Shown here: piece by piece, positions 18,896-28,084 of the stretch | Numbering within the stretch: position 1 is the first letter of the stretch | How the letters are laid out: every line of letters begins with the position of its first letter | Assembly (NCBI RefSeq): GCF_033843645.1 | Contig: NZ_JAWXVZ010000007.1 | Location: forward strand, 62,001 to 126,000 | DNA: 64,000 nucleotides | From: Pseudovibrio zosterae | GTDB lineage: Bacteria > Pseudomonadota > Alphaproteobacteria > Rhizobiales > Stappiaceae | Direction: 5' to 3' | Position numbers and translations under genes: made by a program | Notes under the pieces: model-generated | Database searches by the model: none | What the model saw: only the letters and a program-made list of their open reading frames with translations | Told to the model about the DNA's origin: nothing

Positions 18896-19815
18896 CACCT
18901 TGCTCAAGCTGAACGCGTGAAGATTTAACGTTGGCGACGGGCCCAGACACCCGTGGAGCGTATGGTCGCAACTCTTGGGCGCTATCGTTCCACACTATTT
19001 TGTGAGCTCACAAGGAGCCACTTTGGAGACGCCGAGCTGTCAGATGTGGTTGGTTTTTTTGGCGCTGCTGCCCAGCAATCCGCGTTAAGGCGACACGGCA
19101 GACAACGGTAGTTGATCAGCCATAAGGCTCTGTGTCTTTCTGTGGTTGTGTGTATCTGGATAGCTGAGCGCCGGAACAAATCGTCTGTCTCATCGGCCAT
19201 GAAACAGTGTCTCCAAGAGAGTGCCCGCAACCAAGTGTAGATAGATCAATTCCAAGGAAGGGGTGCGACAGGAACTTTCGTGGTATCTCCCAAGCATCGT
19301 GAGGCCCAGGCCGAGATGGGCTCGAATACGGCGCATCTCCAAATTCCACTGTGATGTTAGCTTTCTGTTTCGACCTAACAGTGAAGAGTTCGGCCGCAAG
19401 GAAGCCGATTTAGCGCGTTTCAAACAACACTTTGGTCCGGGCAATGTCACCTCTTCGGTGAAACTTGTCGGCCGTTTCAAGGTTCTCAAAAAAATAGCCG
19501 CAGGAAAACAAGCCGCTGATGGATAAGATCATCGCAGCACTTGCAGCCCTGCCTCTTGGAGCACGCCAATCCATCACCTTTGATCGTGGAACAGAGTTCA
19601 TGTCTTGGCCTCACTTACAGGTCGAGATCGGGAAGCGAAACTGGTTTTGCGATCCTGCCGCGCCTTGGTAAAAGGAACGGTCGAAAATACAATGTGCCGT
19701 GCCAGACGATGGCTGCCACGCATACTGGATATGCGGCAGGTCTCTGATCCAAACTTGAAAGGATCAGTGACCGCCTCACCAACACGCCCCTCAAGTGTCT
19801 TGGCTGGAAGACACG
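18896..19815 (+). pseudogene. Decayed IS30-family transposase
   Basis: A dead IS30-family element read through several frames: LGRYRSTLFCELTRSHFGDA (about 18970-19030), MRQELSWYLPSIVR (about 19263), a degenerate EEFGRKEADLARF block (about 19386-19425), FGPGNVTSSVKLVGRFKVL, then ITFDRGTEFMSWPHLQ (about 19573-19620) with the DDE-type catalytic region, and GTVENTMCRARRWLP (about 19676-19720). It fades near 19800 at a CLGWK segment. Frameshifts and stops make it non-functional. It sits on the far side of the polysaccharide islet from the dead IS3 element. Confidence 0.82.
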
Positions 19816-20029
19816 ATAATCAACCCCAAAATTCACCGGGTTTAAAGTTGGCTTCTCCGGCCTGTGATGTGCTTCGAGAAGCAAATGAAGAAGTCTCGAT
19901 TTACGGGAAGCCAGATCCTGGAAATTTTGAAGCAATGATGAGGACTAGAAAATCATCCAGTGCATCATTTTCCTGAAAAATGAAAGAATTGTTTGAGTGG
20001 CCGATCTCTGCCGGGAACATGGGATCAGC

Positions 20030-20420
20030 AGCGCGACTTATTACAACTTGTGTTCTGAGTATGACGGTATGGACACGCCGCTATGTCAGAAATGGAGGTC
20101 ATGGTTCAGCAGGATCGCCGTCTGAAGAAAAGGTATGCCGAGATGGCGATGCAGAACGAGTTGCTTAAGCACGCTGCGGGCAAAGGACTTGAGGTCGTCT
20201 TAGCGCCGGGAGATGGTCATGAATGCAATCAATCTGCGTGGTGCAGGCATTGCGCTTGCCTGCCGAACGTTCCAGACCGGCGAGAGTTGCTATCGTTTTG
20301 TGCGCAAACTGTTCGACGAAAATGCGGAGATCGCGGACCGGTTGGTTCGGCTGGCAACAACGAATCTAACTAGTAGCTTCGGCTTGTATTTCCTTTACTT
20401 GTCCAATGTCAAAGGCTTTA
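20030..20420 (+). pseudogene. IS3-family transposase fragment
   Basis: Fragments of an IS3-family orfA end (RRLKKRYAEMAMQNELLK, about 20112-20170) and orfB start (ESCYRFVRKLFDENAEIADR about 20285-20345, then FGLYFLYLSNVKGF about 20378-20420) are visible in different frames. The element stops abruptly after KGF, where a different gene fragment begins. It is distinct from the IS3 copy at 12.7 kb. Confidence 0.75.
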
Positions 20421-20608
20421 CCCGGATTACTAAGAGCTTCGTCCAAGAAGGTGCGACAGTCTCGGAACTCTCTGCACGCTCGGACCTTTCACCGGCCGCC
20501 TATGCCGACTTTGCTGGGCACTGGGCGAAAATGGGCGCAACCATCATCGGCGGCAGCTGCGAGGTTGGCCCCGCTCATATTGCAGAACTCGTGCGGCGTT
20601 TGACCTGA
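20420..20608 (+). pseudogene. C-terminal fragment of homocysteine S-methyltransferase
   Basis: The in-frame tail after the IS3 fragment reads SFVQEGATVSELSAR, DLSPAAYADFAGHWAKMGAT and IIGGSCEVGPAHIAEL, which is the end of an MmuM/BHMT-type homocysteine S-methyltransferase. Normal family members carry GGCC as zinc ligands near this end; here it is GGSC, losing one Cys. Only about 60 residues remain, and the catalytic front is gone, presumably replaced by the IS3 fragment. Not functional. Confidence 0.7.
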
Positions 20609-21657
20609 ACGCCGGAGACGCTGCAGCAGGGGCATTCGGGTAAAGCGCTGTACGGATAGGACTTTAAAACACAGCCTGCAAAGCCCAAAGCCATGCAGAG
20701 GTCCCGCCTCATACGCAAAATCCGCGCGCGGGCGGCACGTAACCCGTACCACGCTGGGTGAGGCGGAGATTCTCATCCGCGATGAGGACAGGCAGCAGGA
20801 GCCGGAGGAGAGCGGCGCAACCACCTCGCTCGCCTCCCTCAACCGCGACCTTACAACCGCCCAGGAAATCACGTGGGACGAAGAAGAACACGGCGGCTTC
20901 TATGTCTCCGACGAAGCGGTGGGTGTCGTTCAAATCGGGATCACGGAAGCAATCAAGTCGGGCGGGTTTGTGGATTCCTATCTGCTCGGCAAGCAGCTGA
21001 CCGAGTATGAAAGGCACCAGAACAAGCAGAGCATTCTAGCGCTGCGGCTGGCTACAAGGCTGCAACATAACCTGCGATCTTCACATAACTCAAGCCCGAG
21101 CCGTTCGGGACGACTGCTCCAAAGGCATTAGGGCTGGCGGCGGGAGTCCAATCAAAAGCCAGGGACCTCGCAGGTGGATACACCAAATGTAGTGAAACAT
21201 GTACCAGTGAAGCGAAGTGAGGTACGGCAATGTGCTTAGTTCTGCCTCAGCCGGCGCATGAAACTAGACAAGATTTTCTTTCTTCAGCCCGCCTAAGGTG
21301 CTGTCGGGCATTAACCTAGACGCACCATGCGATGGGAGCCAATTTGCTCAAGGTGATTCTCGATTAACCGATTAACTTCCATGAGTGAAATGAGAGGTGC
21401 GTTTTTTGACCCTGATACTCTACTTCTAAATGAATTAGCATGATTAATCATCGCATTGATTATTGATATTGATAATCTAAAAAAAAACTAATTCTCACTG
21501 CGTCTGAGAGAATTCTAGTTTTACAACCAATAGAAAACCACTTGCCTTACGCTGAGTAATATTAAATAAAATTAGAATAATTTACGATCTAATACTATTG
21601 TAGAAAGTTGATAAACATTCATATTGCTGGTATCTCGACACTCGGTCCAGTAGAGGA
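20609..21657. other. Debris and A+T-rich leader before the peptide cluster
   Basis: From about 20667 to 21131 one plus-strand frame stays open without a good start codon; it includes the segments TLGEAEILIRDEDRQQEPEE and AQEITWDEEEHGGFYVSDEA. I do not recognise it, and it may be the remnant of a gene. From 21400 the sequence becomes very A+T-rich and probably holds the promoter of the 21.7-42.4 kb cluster. It contains the 12-base palindrome ATGATTAATCAT (21440-21451) and GATTAT (21458-21463) facing ATAATC (21472-21477). Confidence 0.4.
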
Positions 21658-21683
21658 AGTCCATCTCATACAATCGATGGACT
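21658..21683 (+). promoter_or_regulatory. Inverted repeat in the precursor-gene leader
   Basis: AGTCCATC (21658-21665) and GATGGACT (21676-21683) form a perfect 8-bp stem with a 10-base loop, ending 22 bases before the precursor ATG and just before its Shine-Dalgarno. It could be an operator or a 5'-UTR stem that stabilises or regulates the message. Confidence 0.5.
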
Positions 21684-21705
21684 CTTGGCTATCAAGGAGT
21701 GTGTC

Positions 21706-21900
21706 ATGTCAAGCATTGAAAATAGCACTTCAAATACTCAGGAAGAAATCCGGGAAGACGTATCCAACACGACCGATGAAGTAAAATCTGTCGATGCGAC
21801 TGTTCAACATGAAGAAAACCACGATGATCTGGACGACCTAGATGATCTGGATTTCGATCTTGAAGATGTTGAAGACAAGATCGCTCCCCTCGCTCTTTAG
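21706..21900 (+). CDS. Acidic scaffold/precursor peptide (pearlin-type RiPP)
   Basis: A 64-residue peptide beginning MSSIENSTSN, start fixed by AAGGAG at 21694-21699. The C-terminal half is an Asp/Leu-rich stretch (DDLDDLDDLDFDLEDVEDK, residues 40-58) ending KIAPLAL. There is no Cys anywhere, and no Ser or Thr after residue 32, so it has no core for a lanthipeptide or thiopeptide. Its place at the head of an operon with four short LanB-like proteins fits a scaffold peptide for PEARL enzymes, which add amino acids from aminoacyl-tRNA to a peptide C terminus. On that reading the free C-terminal Leu64 is the first attachment point. It is highly acidic and probably largely disordered. Confidence 0.78.
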   Translation: MSSIENSTSNTQEEIREDVSNTTDEVKSVDATVQHEENHDDLDDLDDLDFDLEDVEDKIAPLAL

Positions 21901-21964
21901 CCGGTTTCGAGCAGCTTAATAGCTGGGCAACTTCCGGCTTCAAATCATAGTGTGGAGCAATCTC

Positions 21965-22582
21965 ATGAAGTTGATGATTATCTCTGGTAGCCCGCGCATG
22001 GGCTCCCAGTCGGGTAAGCTCGCCCATTTACTTGCAAAACGTCTATCCAGGCGGCGTAAAGAGGTGACTTGCGCTGTGTTAGACCTTGCGGAGCCAATCC
22101 TGCCAGAGCTGACGGACGATGTTTTCAAATCCCCGCCAACGCCGGGGTCACCTTGGCACAGCACCCTGGGTGACCTTTCTGACGCGGACGGCTTTGTGGT
22201 CATCACACCCGAATTCCACGGCATGGTGCCACCTGGTTTGAAAACGCTGTTCATGCTGTCTGGAGAGGGGCCGTTTTGTGACAAACCAGCCTTGCCGGTG
22301 GGAGTTTCGGATGGCATGGGCGGTGTCTGGCCCATTGCGGAGTTGCGTGTCTCCAGCTTCAGGGGAAATCGGCTCTGCTGGATCCCTGATGACGTGGTGG
22401 TGCGGCGCGTGAGCGACGTCAACGCCGCAACGGAACGGGCTTTCACCGAGCCGTCGCAGAAGTTTCCCGCCATCTGGGCGCGTTTGGATGCTTCCTGTGA
22501 TCTTCTCATTGGTTATACCCGGGCGCTTTCAGAAGCGCGCAAGGACGGGGCTATTCGGAGAAAACATAAGGAAGCGGCATAG
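21965..22582 (+). CDS. NAD(P)H-dependent FMN reductase-like flavoprotein
   Basis: A 205-residue flavodoxin-fold protein of the NADPH-dependent FMN reductase family. The phosphate-binding loop ISGSPRMGSQSGKLA lies at residues 5-19, and the usual TPEFHGMVPPGLK flavin-contact block is at about 79-91. The chosen ATG follows GGAG at 8 bases. It is the first enzyme gene after the peptide, with a 64-base gap. Family members reduce flavins, quinones or azo groups; in the characterised pearlin pathways, as I recall them, a reductase of this kind accompanies oxidation of the added amino acid. The substrate here is unknown. Confidence 0.85.
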   Translation: MKLMIISGSPRMGSQSGKLAHLLAKRLSRRRKEVTCAVLDLAEPILPELTDDVFKSPPTPGSPWHSTLGDLSDADGFVVITPEFHGMVPPGLKTLFMLSGEGPFCDKPALPVGVSDGMGGVWPIAELRVSSFRGNRLCWIPDDVVVRRVSDVNAATERAFTEPSQKFPAIWARLDASCDLLIGYTRALSEARKDGAIRRKHKEAA

Positions 22583-22621
22583 CGCTGCTGTTCCGCTTGT
22601 CCATTTGATTTTGAGGTACGC

Positions 22622-23869
22622 ATGAAAACGGCGCCCGACTGGCTGCGACTTGCCCGAAACCACGATTATCGTTTGCTGTGGCTGGGACAAACCATCTCCA
22701 CCTTTGGCGAATCCATCTATCAGGTCGCGTTTTACTGGCTCGCCTACGAGATGACAGAAAGCGCGTGGCTGGCGGGTCTCGTGGTGTTTTGCGCCAGCGC
22801 CCCTTACCTACTGTTCGGATTGATCGGCGGCGTTTACGCGGATAAATGGAACCGCAAGTCATTAATGCTGTTTTGTGATCTGATCCGAGCAGTTGCCGTG
22901 GCGGTTGTGCCTGCGTTGGCGCTGGCAGGCATGTTGACGGTCTGGCACTTGGCATTGATTGCATTTGTCTTGACAAGCGCCCGCTGTTTCTTTCATCCGT
23001 CGTTGAATGCAGCGGTTGCAGGTGTCTTGGATGATGACACCCGGGCCCTTGGGGTGTCCCTTGTGGAGGGCGGTTTTCGGGCTGCGCGCCTGATTGGTCT
23101 GGCACTTGGCGGCATTCTCATCGAGCTTTGGGGCGCAGATCAGCTCTACACCATTGCTATTGTAACCTTTTTTGTTTCCATTGGTTTTGTAGTGCCGCTG
23201 CGCAACGTCGGCCATGCCGAAGGTGAGGAGTCCGAGGACAACCTGCTCGGTGCTCTTGGTGGCACGCTGCGCTTTTTGCAGGGTCATAGAGATCTGTTTT
23301 GGGGCATCATCTTGTTCGGTGTCGGCCTGATGTTTGTCACTGGCCTGGAGCGTGTCGCGCTGCCGCACGTGGCAGACCAGAACTGGGGCGCAGGAGCCAG
23401 TGGCTTTGGTTGGGTTCTAGCCATGATCACCATCGGCTACGTTTTTGCGTCCCTCGTGATCGGCCGTTTGCAAATCAAAAATCCATCGCTCTACATTTTC
23501 GGCGGATGGGCCCTGTGGGGCGTCTTTTTTGCCGCGCTTGGACTCTCTGAAAACATCTGGATAGCGCTGAGCTTCGCCCTGCTGGTAGGCGCTGTAGAAG
23601 CGGTCGTGGATATTCCGCTTGTCGTGCTGATACAAACAAAAACGCCCGGCAGCCGAATGGGCAAGGTGTTCAGCATGTGGTCAACTGTCGCTTTTATCGG
23701 CGAGAGCTTGAGCGCGCTCATGATTGGTGCGTTGATCTCCCAGTCTACCGCTCCAGCTGCATTCATCATGTGCGCTGCCGGGACTGTGGCCATGGCCATC
23801 TTTGGACTGATTGCAAGCCGTTCGCGCGCTTCAGACGAACCGCAGGCCCTTGAAGGGGGCAAGTCATGA
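22622..23869 (+). CDS. MFS exporter (EntS/MFS_3-like)
   Basis: A 415-residue inner-membrane major facilitator protein with 10-12 predicted hydrophobic segments. The N terminus RNHDYRLLWLGQTISTFGE and the loop motif GVYADKWNRKSLM (motif A, about residues 70-82) are typical of the MFS_3 group, which includes the enterobactin exporter. It overlaps the next gene by 4 bases (ATGA). In this cluster it most likely exports the finished product and may give self-protection. Confidence 0.88.
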   Translation: MKTAPDWLRLARNHDYRLLWLGQTISTFGESIYQVAFYWLAYEMTESAWLAGLVVFCASAPYLLFGLIGGVYADKWNRKSLMLFCDLIRAVAVAVVPALALAGMLTVWHLALIAFVLTSARCFFHPSLNAAVAGVLDDDTRALGVSLVEGGFRAARLIGLALGGILIELWGADQLYTIAIVTFFVSIGFVVPLRNVGHAEGEESEDNLLGALGGTLRFLQGHRDLFWGIILFGVGLMFVTGLERVALPHVADQNWGAGASGFGWVLAMITIGYVFASLVIGRLQIKNPSLYIFGGWALWGVFFAALGLSENIWIALSFALLVGAVEAVVDIPLVVLIQTKTPGSRMGKVFSMWSTVAFIGESLSALMIGALISQSTAPAAFIMCAAGTVAMAIFGLIASRSRASDEPQALEGGKS

Positions 23870-25737
23870 CGATGACAGCCTCCCTCGCAACACAGGCGCC
23901 GGAGCCGTTCAGTTCGGGTGACGAGAGTGCTCACGAGGAAGTACGGTGGAAAATGATAGATCCCTTGTGGGATCCGGCTTCTGCAGAGTTCGCAGCTGCC
24001 CTGAGTAACGTCTGGGCGGGAGTAAAGCGGAGCCGAGAAGAGTTTGCTCGTTTCGCCAAGCAAGTAACGGCTGGGGCGCTGTCTGCCACCGCGCTGGAGC
24101 GACTTGATGCGGATTGGACAGAACAGCGAGAGAGCATTCAGGAACTCTATGTGTTTTTGGAGTGCAAGCGCTCTCTTGGCGAAACTTCCAAACACTTGAT
24201 GAAGAATGCGGAACGTATTCGGCGCATTGCTACTGCGCATAAAAGTGCCCCTACGGAGTTTGTAGGGGTGATGCTCAAAGCAGGCCGAAACGCCTCAGAT
24301 TTATTCCCGGAAGGCGTGCCTGAAAAGGTCTTAAAGCGCTGGCAGAGTTGGGAAAGGGACGAGGAAAAAAGCAAGCGCACTGAACAGATAGACCGGCTCG
24401 GTGGACCCGGCTACAGACAGTGGTGGCAGGCCTACCGTGACACTCGAGCGCAGCTTTATTTCCATCTGCCTGAGGACGGGATAGCCGATAACCAAGTCCC
24501 TGTGGTGGAGGCGACCCGCTTGTTGGCGCACCCGGTTCGAAGCATTCGGGAGAGGATTTTCGCAAGCGTGGAAACAGCTTGGCAGCCGCATCGAACCATG
24601 GCAGCCCACGCTTTGACCGGCCGCATTGCATGGCGATGTCGAGCTGCTGAGATCAAGGGCGAAGATCGCTGGCAGGAGGCCATTGCTGAAACGTCCCTCT
24701 CGCGCGGCGCAGTTGAGCGTTGTCTTGAAGCTGCAAACGCCCTTCGAACTGACGCTCAAGCAGCGCTAACGGCTCAAGCGCACATGGCAGGCTACGAGAG
24801 GCTTGCACCTTGGGATCTGGATGCTTCCAGCAACTGGGTTGGTCCGGTTCCACTAAACGAGGCGCTGAGGGATACCGAGCGAGCGTTCAATGCGGTTGAT
24901 CCGGAAATGGCTGGGTTTTTCCGTCTGATGATGCAAAAGGGCTGGCTCGATGCCAGACCTCATCAGGCAGGACGCAGAACAGCGGACTTTCAAACCTCGA
25001 TTGCCCGACGCGGCGTGCCACTCGTGCTCGTGAGCTATGATGGCCATGCTCTGAACGCGATCCGCATTGCCCATGAAACCTCGCACGCACATCATTTCTG
25101 GTGCATAAAAGATCTGCCCATGGAGCGGCACTATGTGCCAACGGCCTCCGCAGAAACAGTGGCATCGTTTGCCGAACTTCTGCTGCGTAGCCAATGGCAG
25201 CGCAGCGGGGAGAACAGTTCTCAGCACCCATGTGCCCAGTTCCGCCGCTACGCGTGGATGGAAGCGCAGGCCTTTATCGCCTTTGCGCTGATGCTGCCTG
25301 CCAACTTTACTTTTGAGAGGCAACTGACCGATGCGCCTTTCGCTTATACACCAGAGGAACTGGATCAGCGTTTCACGAAAGTTTGGTTGCATTGGTTCGG
25401 AGAGAACAAAGTTAGCCCAGATGTGAGTGCTTGGTATCGCAAACCGGTATTCATTGCCTCTCAGTTTCATGGCTTGCCCTACATTACCGGCTTTTTTCTT
25501 GCACACTTTCTTGAGGCGCAAAGACAGGCTTTAGGACCTCAGTTTGCTGGCGCCTACACCAGTCTTTTGCGCAGCATGGCTCAAAACGACATCAATACCG
25601 CTTTCAAAACAACTTTTGGTGCTGATCTGGAAGAGGAGGCCGTGTGGGAAACGTGCCTGAGCGTGATGCGGGGCCGATTGAACCAACTGATGACACTTGT
25701 CCTGAATGTTCCCGGGGAGGCTGCATCATATGCTTGA
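23866..25737 (+). CDS. M3-type zinc metallopeptidase
   Basis: A 623-residue cytosolic peptidase of the oligoendopeptidase F / thimet (M3) type. The zinc site is HETSH (His403, Glu404, His407) with the third ligand Glu430 in the SAETVASFAE segment, the spacing expected for M3. There is no signal peptide. It is coupled to the MFS gene and overlaps the first LanB-like gene by 8 bases. The probable role is release of the modified residue(s) from the scaffold peptide, or degradation of spent leader. M3 peptidases prefer short unstructured peptides, which fits the 64-residue substrate. The cluster role is inferred; the peptidase family is clear. Confidence 0.87.
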   Translation: MTMTASLATQAPEPFSSGDESAHEEVRWKMIDPLWDPASAEFAAALSNVWAGVKRSREEFARFAKQVTAGALSATALERLDADWTEQRESIQELYVFLECKRSLGETSKHLMKNAERIRRIATAHKSAPTEFVGVMLKAGRNASDLFPEGVPEKVLKRWQSWERDEEKSKRTEQIDRLGGPGYRQWWQAYRDTRAQLYFHLPEDGIADNQVPVVEATRLLAHPVRSIRERIFASVETAWQPHRTMAAHALTGRIAWRCRAAEIKGEDRWQEAIAETSLSRGAVERCLEAANALRTDAQAALTAQAHMAGYERLAPWDLDASSNWVGPVPLNEALRDTERAFNAVDPEMAGFFRLMMQKGWLDARPHQAGRRTADFQTSIARRGVPLVLVSYDGHALNAIRIAHETSHAHHFWCIKDLPMERHYVPTASAETVASFAELLLRSQWQRSGENSSQHPCAQFRRYAWMEAQAFIAFALMLPANFTFERQLTDAPFAYTPEELDQRFTKVWLHWFGENKVSPDVSAWYRKPVFIASQFHGLPYITGFFLAHFLEAQRQALGPQFAGAYTSLLRSMAQNDINTAFKTTFGADLEEEAVWETCLSVMRGRLNQLMTLVLNVPGEAASYA

Positions 25738-28072
25738 TCAGCAATCCGCTCCTCACCAACAAAAAGCCCATGTCCGAGCTAGATGGCAATTTGGCCCTGA
25801 ATTTGTTCTACGTTCTCCGGGCTTTCCGATGGAGGTGCTTGAACTTTTTCGCATGCAGGACACCTTGGCAATCCTGCTGGAAATGGGTGCTGAAGATGCG
25901 AAGACGCAACAGGTTTATAGCGAAGAAAATCAACGCATTTTGGACAGCATTGGGCGTCTTTTGCAAAGGCAGGATATTCGCCAAGCGCTGTTTGTCTCAA
26001 GCCCGGATGTTTATCGCAACGCGGTACCGAAAGTTGAGCGAGCGCTTGCGAAATCCCATTTCAACTCTGATGCGCGGCGCGCGTTACGTACCGTGTTTGC
26101 CTACCTCCAGCGCTTCGCAGCCAAGAACGAGACCACAAGCTTTTTTGGTACACTGAACTATGGCCGGGTAGATGACGGTTGGGATGGCTGGGCAAGGCTT
26201 GAAACCACCGTAGATCGGAAAGAGGGGCCGGGGCTCGCCATGGGCGAGGATCTTGTTACTGAACGCCGCGTCTTTTTAACGTTTTGGGCCCTGTCGGCGC
26301 TTGCCGAAAAAATCGCTGAAGAACCTGAGTTCAGGAACGCGTTGCCATTACATCTGAATCCCATGGTCCTCCTGAAAGCGGATGGGTTGACTATGCCGGA
26401 TCAATCCCATCGCGCGTTGCCCCCTTGGGCGGTTGCAGTAATGGAGGCAATGGAAAACGGCCAGACCCGCAGCCAAATCCAGAAAACGCATGGCCCACGC
26501 TCTCAGGTTCTCATCGACAAGTTGGTTGCTTCCAGCATTTTGCGGCACGGCCCTATTGTTAGCTCCTCGCGCCTTGACGCTTTGGAAGAGTTGCTTGCCG
26601 TGGTCAGTGATTTGCCAGAAGGGTCCACACGCGACAGGTGGGTTGAGCGACTGACAGCGTGGCAACGGTGGTGCGCGCAGATGAGCGCAGCGTCCTTCCA
26701 GGAGCGGCAAAAGCTGCTCGAAGAGGCAGCCTTGCAGTTTGAAACGCAGACCGGCTTGTCAGCATGGCGTGGAACCGGCGCGATGTATGAGGACCGCACC
26801 ATCTACTATGAAGAAGCACGTGGCAGCATCCGTGAGCTGACCTTTGGCCGCCGTCTTCATGAGGATCTTGTTCAACGGGCGGAGCCCTCTTTGCAACTCT
26901 CGGCAGCCATAGGGAATGCGCAATGGGAAGCCTTGCAACGCTCTGCCCGCGCCGTCTTCATGCATCTCTCACCGAATGGCACACCAGTGCCAGCCCCTCG
27001 GTTTATCGGTGCAATGAAGGGTGAGGTGCCAACAATGCCTGCGGTGGGCACAAACGAGGTGCAACGCCGTCTGGAAGAGCTGGTCTCTAATCAATCTGCA
27101 GATGCGGACGGGTGCGTGCGCATTGCCCCAGAACAGTTGATGCTGAAGGAGATTGAGGGGCCGCGCTACTCGCTACTTGATGTCTTCATCGGAGCAAAGG
27201 ACATGGACGCCTTGGCTTCTGGGAACTATGAGCTCTTTGTTGGCAAGATGAACCATCATCTATTGCTGAACTCGTGGCTGACCACCTTTTTGCCAAACCG
27301 GAATGAGTACTCATGCCAGCTCAACAACAGGCTGAATGAAACGGGCCTGAGCGAACTTACCGCCCTTCAAGTGCGGCGGCGCAATAAAGGTTTCTATAGT
27401 TTCCCCGGTGAGCGCCTCGTTTACTCAGATCCTATTGGCCGTTTCGACAAGGCTGAGGGGGCCAAAGCGACATCTCTTGCGCGCGCTGAAGTCGGCCTTG
27501 ATGATGATGGTGTGGTGCGGTTGATGGTTGGCGGCATGCCAATACCGCTTTACCTGACGTTGTCAGACCATCAAAAATACCCACCATTCGCCGCACTAGC
27601 CCTGCCTTGGCTGGCCGCGCCAGAGATCGATCTTGGACAGCACACGCCACGCATTTACTTCGGCGACTGCGTGATACAACGGCAACGTTGGTCCTTTGCT
27701 GCGGAAGCTCTCAACGACCTTACTGAGATGTCAGGCGTTGCTTTGCTCAAGGCCGCGCAAACCTTCCGGCAAACACACAAACTGCCAGAACGGGTTTTTG
27801 CAAAGGCAGATGCAGAACGCAAACCCATCTACGTGGATTTCGCCGTTGAGCATTGTTTGGTGATGCTCGCCAATCTGCTCAAACGCAGCACCGCAGTACG
27901 TTTTGAGGAAATGTACCCTGATGCTGAGAGCCTTTGGTTGACGCAGGGAGGTGGTCGCTACCCGTGTGAGCTGCGAGTTCATGCGATTTACCCCGGTCCG
28001 GTAGCGAAAGTACCAGAGACGACCAGAGCCTTTGCAGGCGCCAAGCTCGCTGCTGGCGCGGAAATCGCTTAG
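25730..28072 (+). CDS. Short LanB-like protein 1 (putative PEARL)
   Basis: A 780-residue LanB-type (lantibiotic dehydratase N-terminal) protein. Shared family blocks: VLRSPGFP near residues 26-33, LQRFAAKNETTSFFGTLNYG (126-145), a YEDRTIYYEE block, HTPRIYFGDCVIQRQRW, KPIYVDF and the terminal EMYPDAESLWL/CELR block. There is no SpaB_C elimination domain. The usual 'LGEVH..MWG' block of its three paralogues is replaced by VGKMNHHLLLNSW (about 27238-27276), making it the most divergent of the four. The ATG at 25730 follows GGGGAGG; an ATG eight codons upstream is possible. Proteins of this size either glutamylate side chains or act as peptide aminoacyl-tRNA ligases; the precursor favours the latter. 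Confidence 0.82.
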   Translation: MLDQQSAPHQQKAHVRARWQFGPEFVLRSPGFPMEVLELFRMQDTLAILLEMGAEDAKTQQVYSEENQRILDSIGRLLQRQDIRQALFVSSPDVYRNAVPKVERALAKSHFNSDARRALRTVFAYLQRFAAKNETTSFFGTLNYGRVDDGWDGWARLETTVDRKEGPGLAMGEDLVTERRVFLTFWALSALAEKIAEEPEFRNALPLHLNPMVLLKADGLTMPDQSHRALPPWAVAVMEAMENGQTRSQIQKTHGPRSQVLIDKLVASSILRHGPIVSSSRLDALEELLAVVSDLPEGSTRDRWVERLTAWQRWCAQMSAASFQERQKLLEEAALQFETQTGLSAWRGTGAMYEDRTIYYEEARGSIRELTFGRRLHEDLVQRAEPSLQLSAAIGNAQWEALQRSARAVFMHLSPNGTPVPAPRFIGAMKGEVPTMPAVGTNEVQRRLEELVSNQSADADGCVRIAPEQLMLKEIEGPRYSLLDVFIGAKDMDALASGNYELFVGKMNHHLLLNSWLTTFLPNRNEYSCQLNNRLNETGLSELTALQVRRRNKGFYSFPGERLVYSDPIGRFDKAEGAKATSLARAEVGLDDDGVVRLMVGGMPIPLYLTLSDHQKYPPFAALALPWLAAPEIDLGQHTPRIYFGDCVIQRQRWSFAAEALNDLTEMSGVALLKAAQTFRQTHKLPERVFAKADAERKPIYVDFAVEHCLVMLANLLKRSTAVRFEEMYPDAESLWLTQGGGRYPCELRVHAIYPGPVAKVPETTRAFAGAKLAAGAEIA

Positions 28073-28084
28073 AGGAGGAAGACG

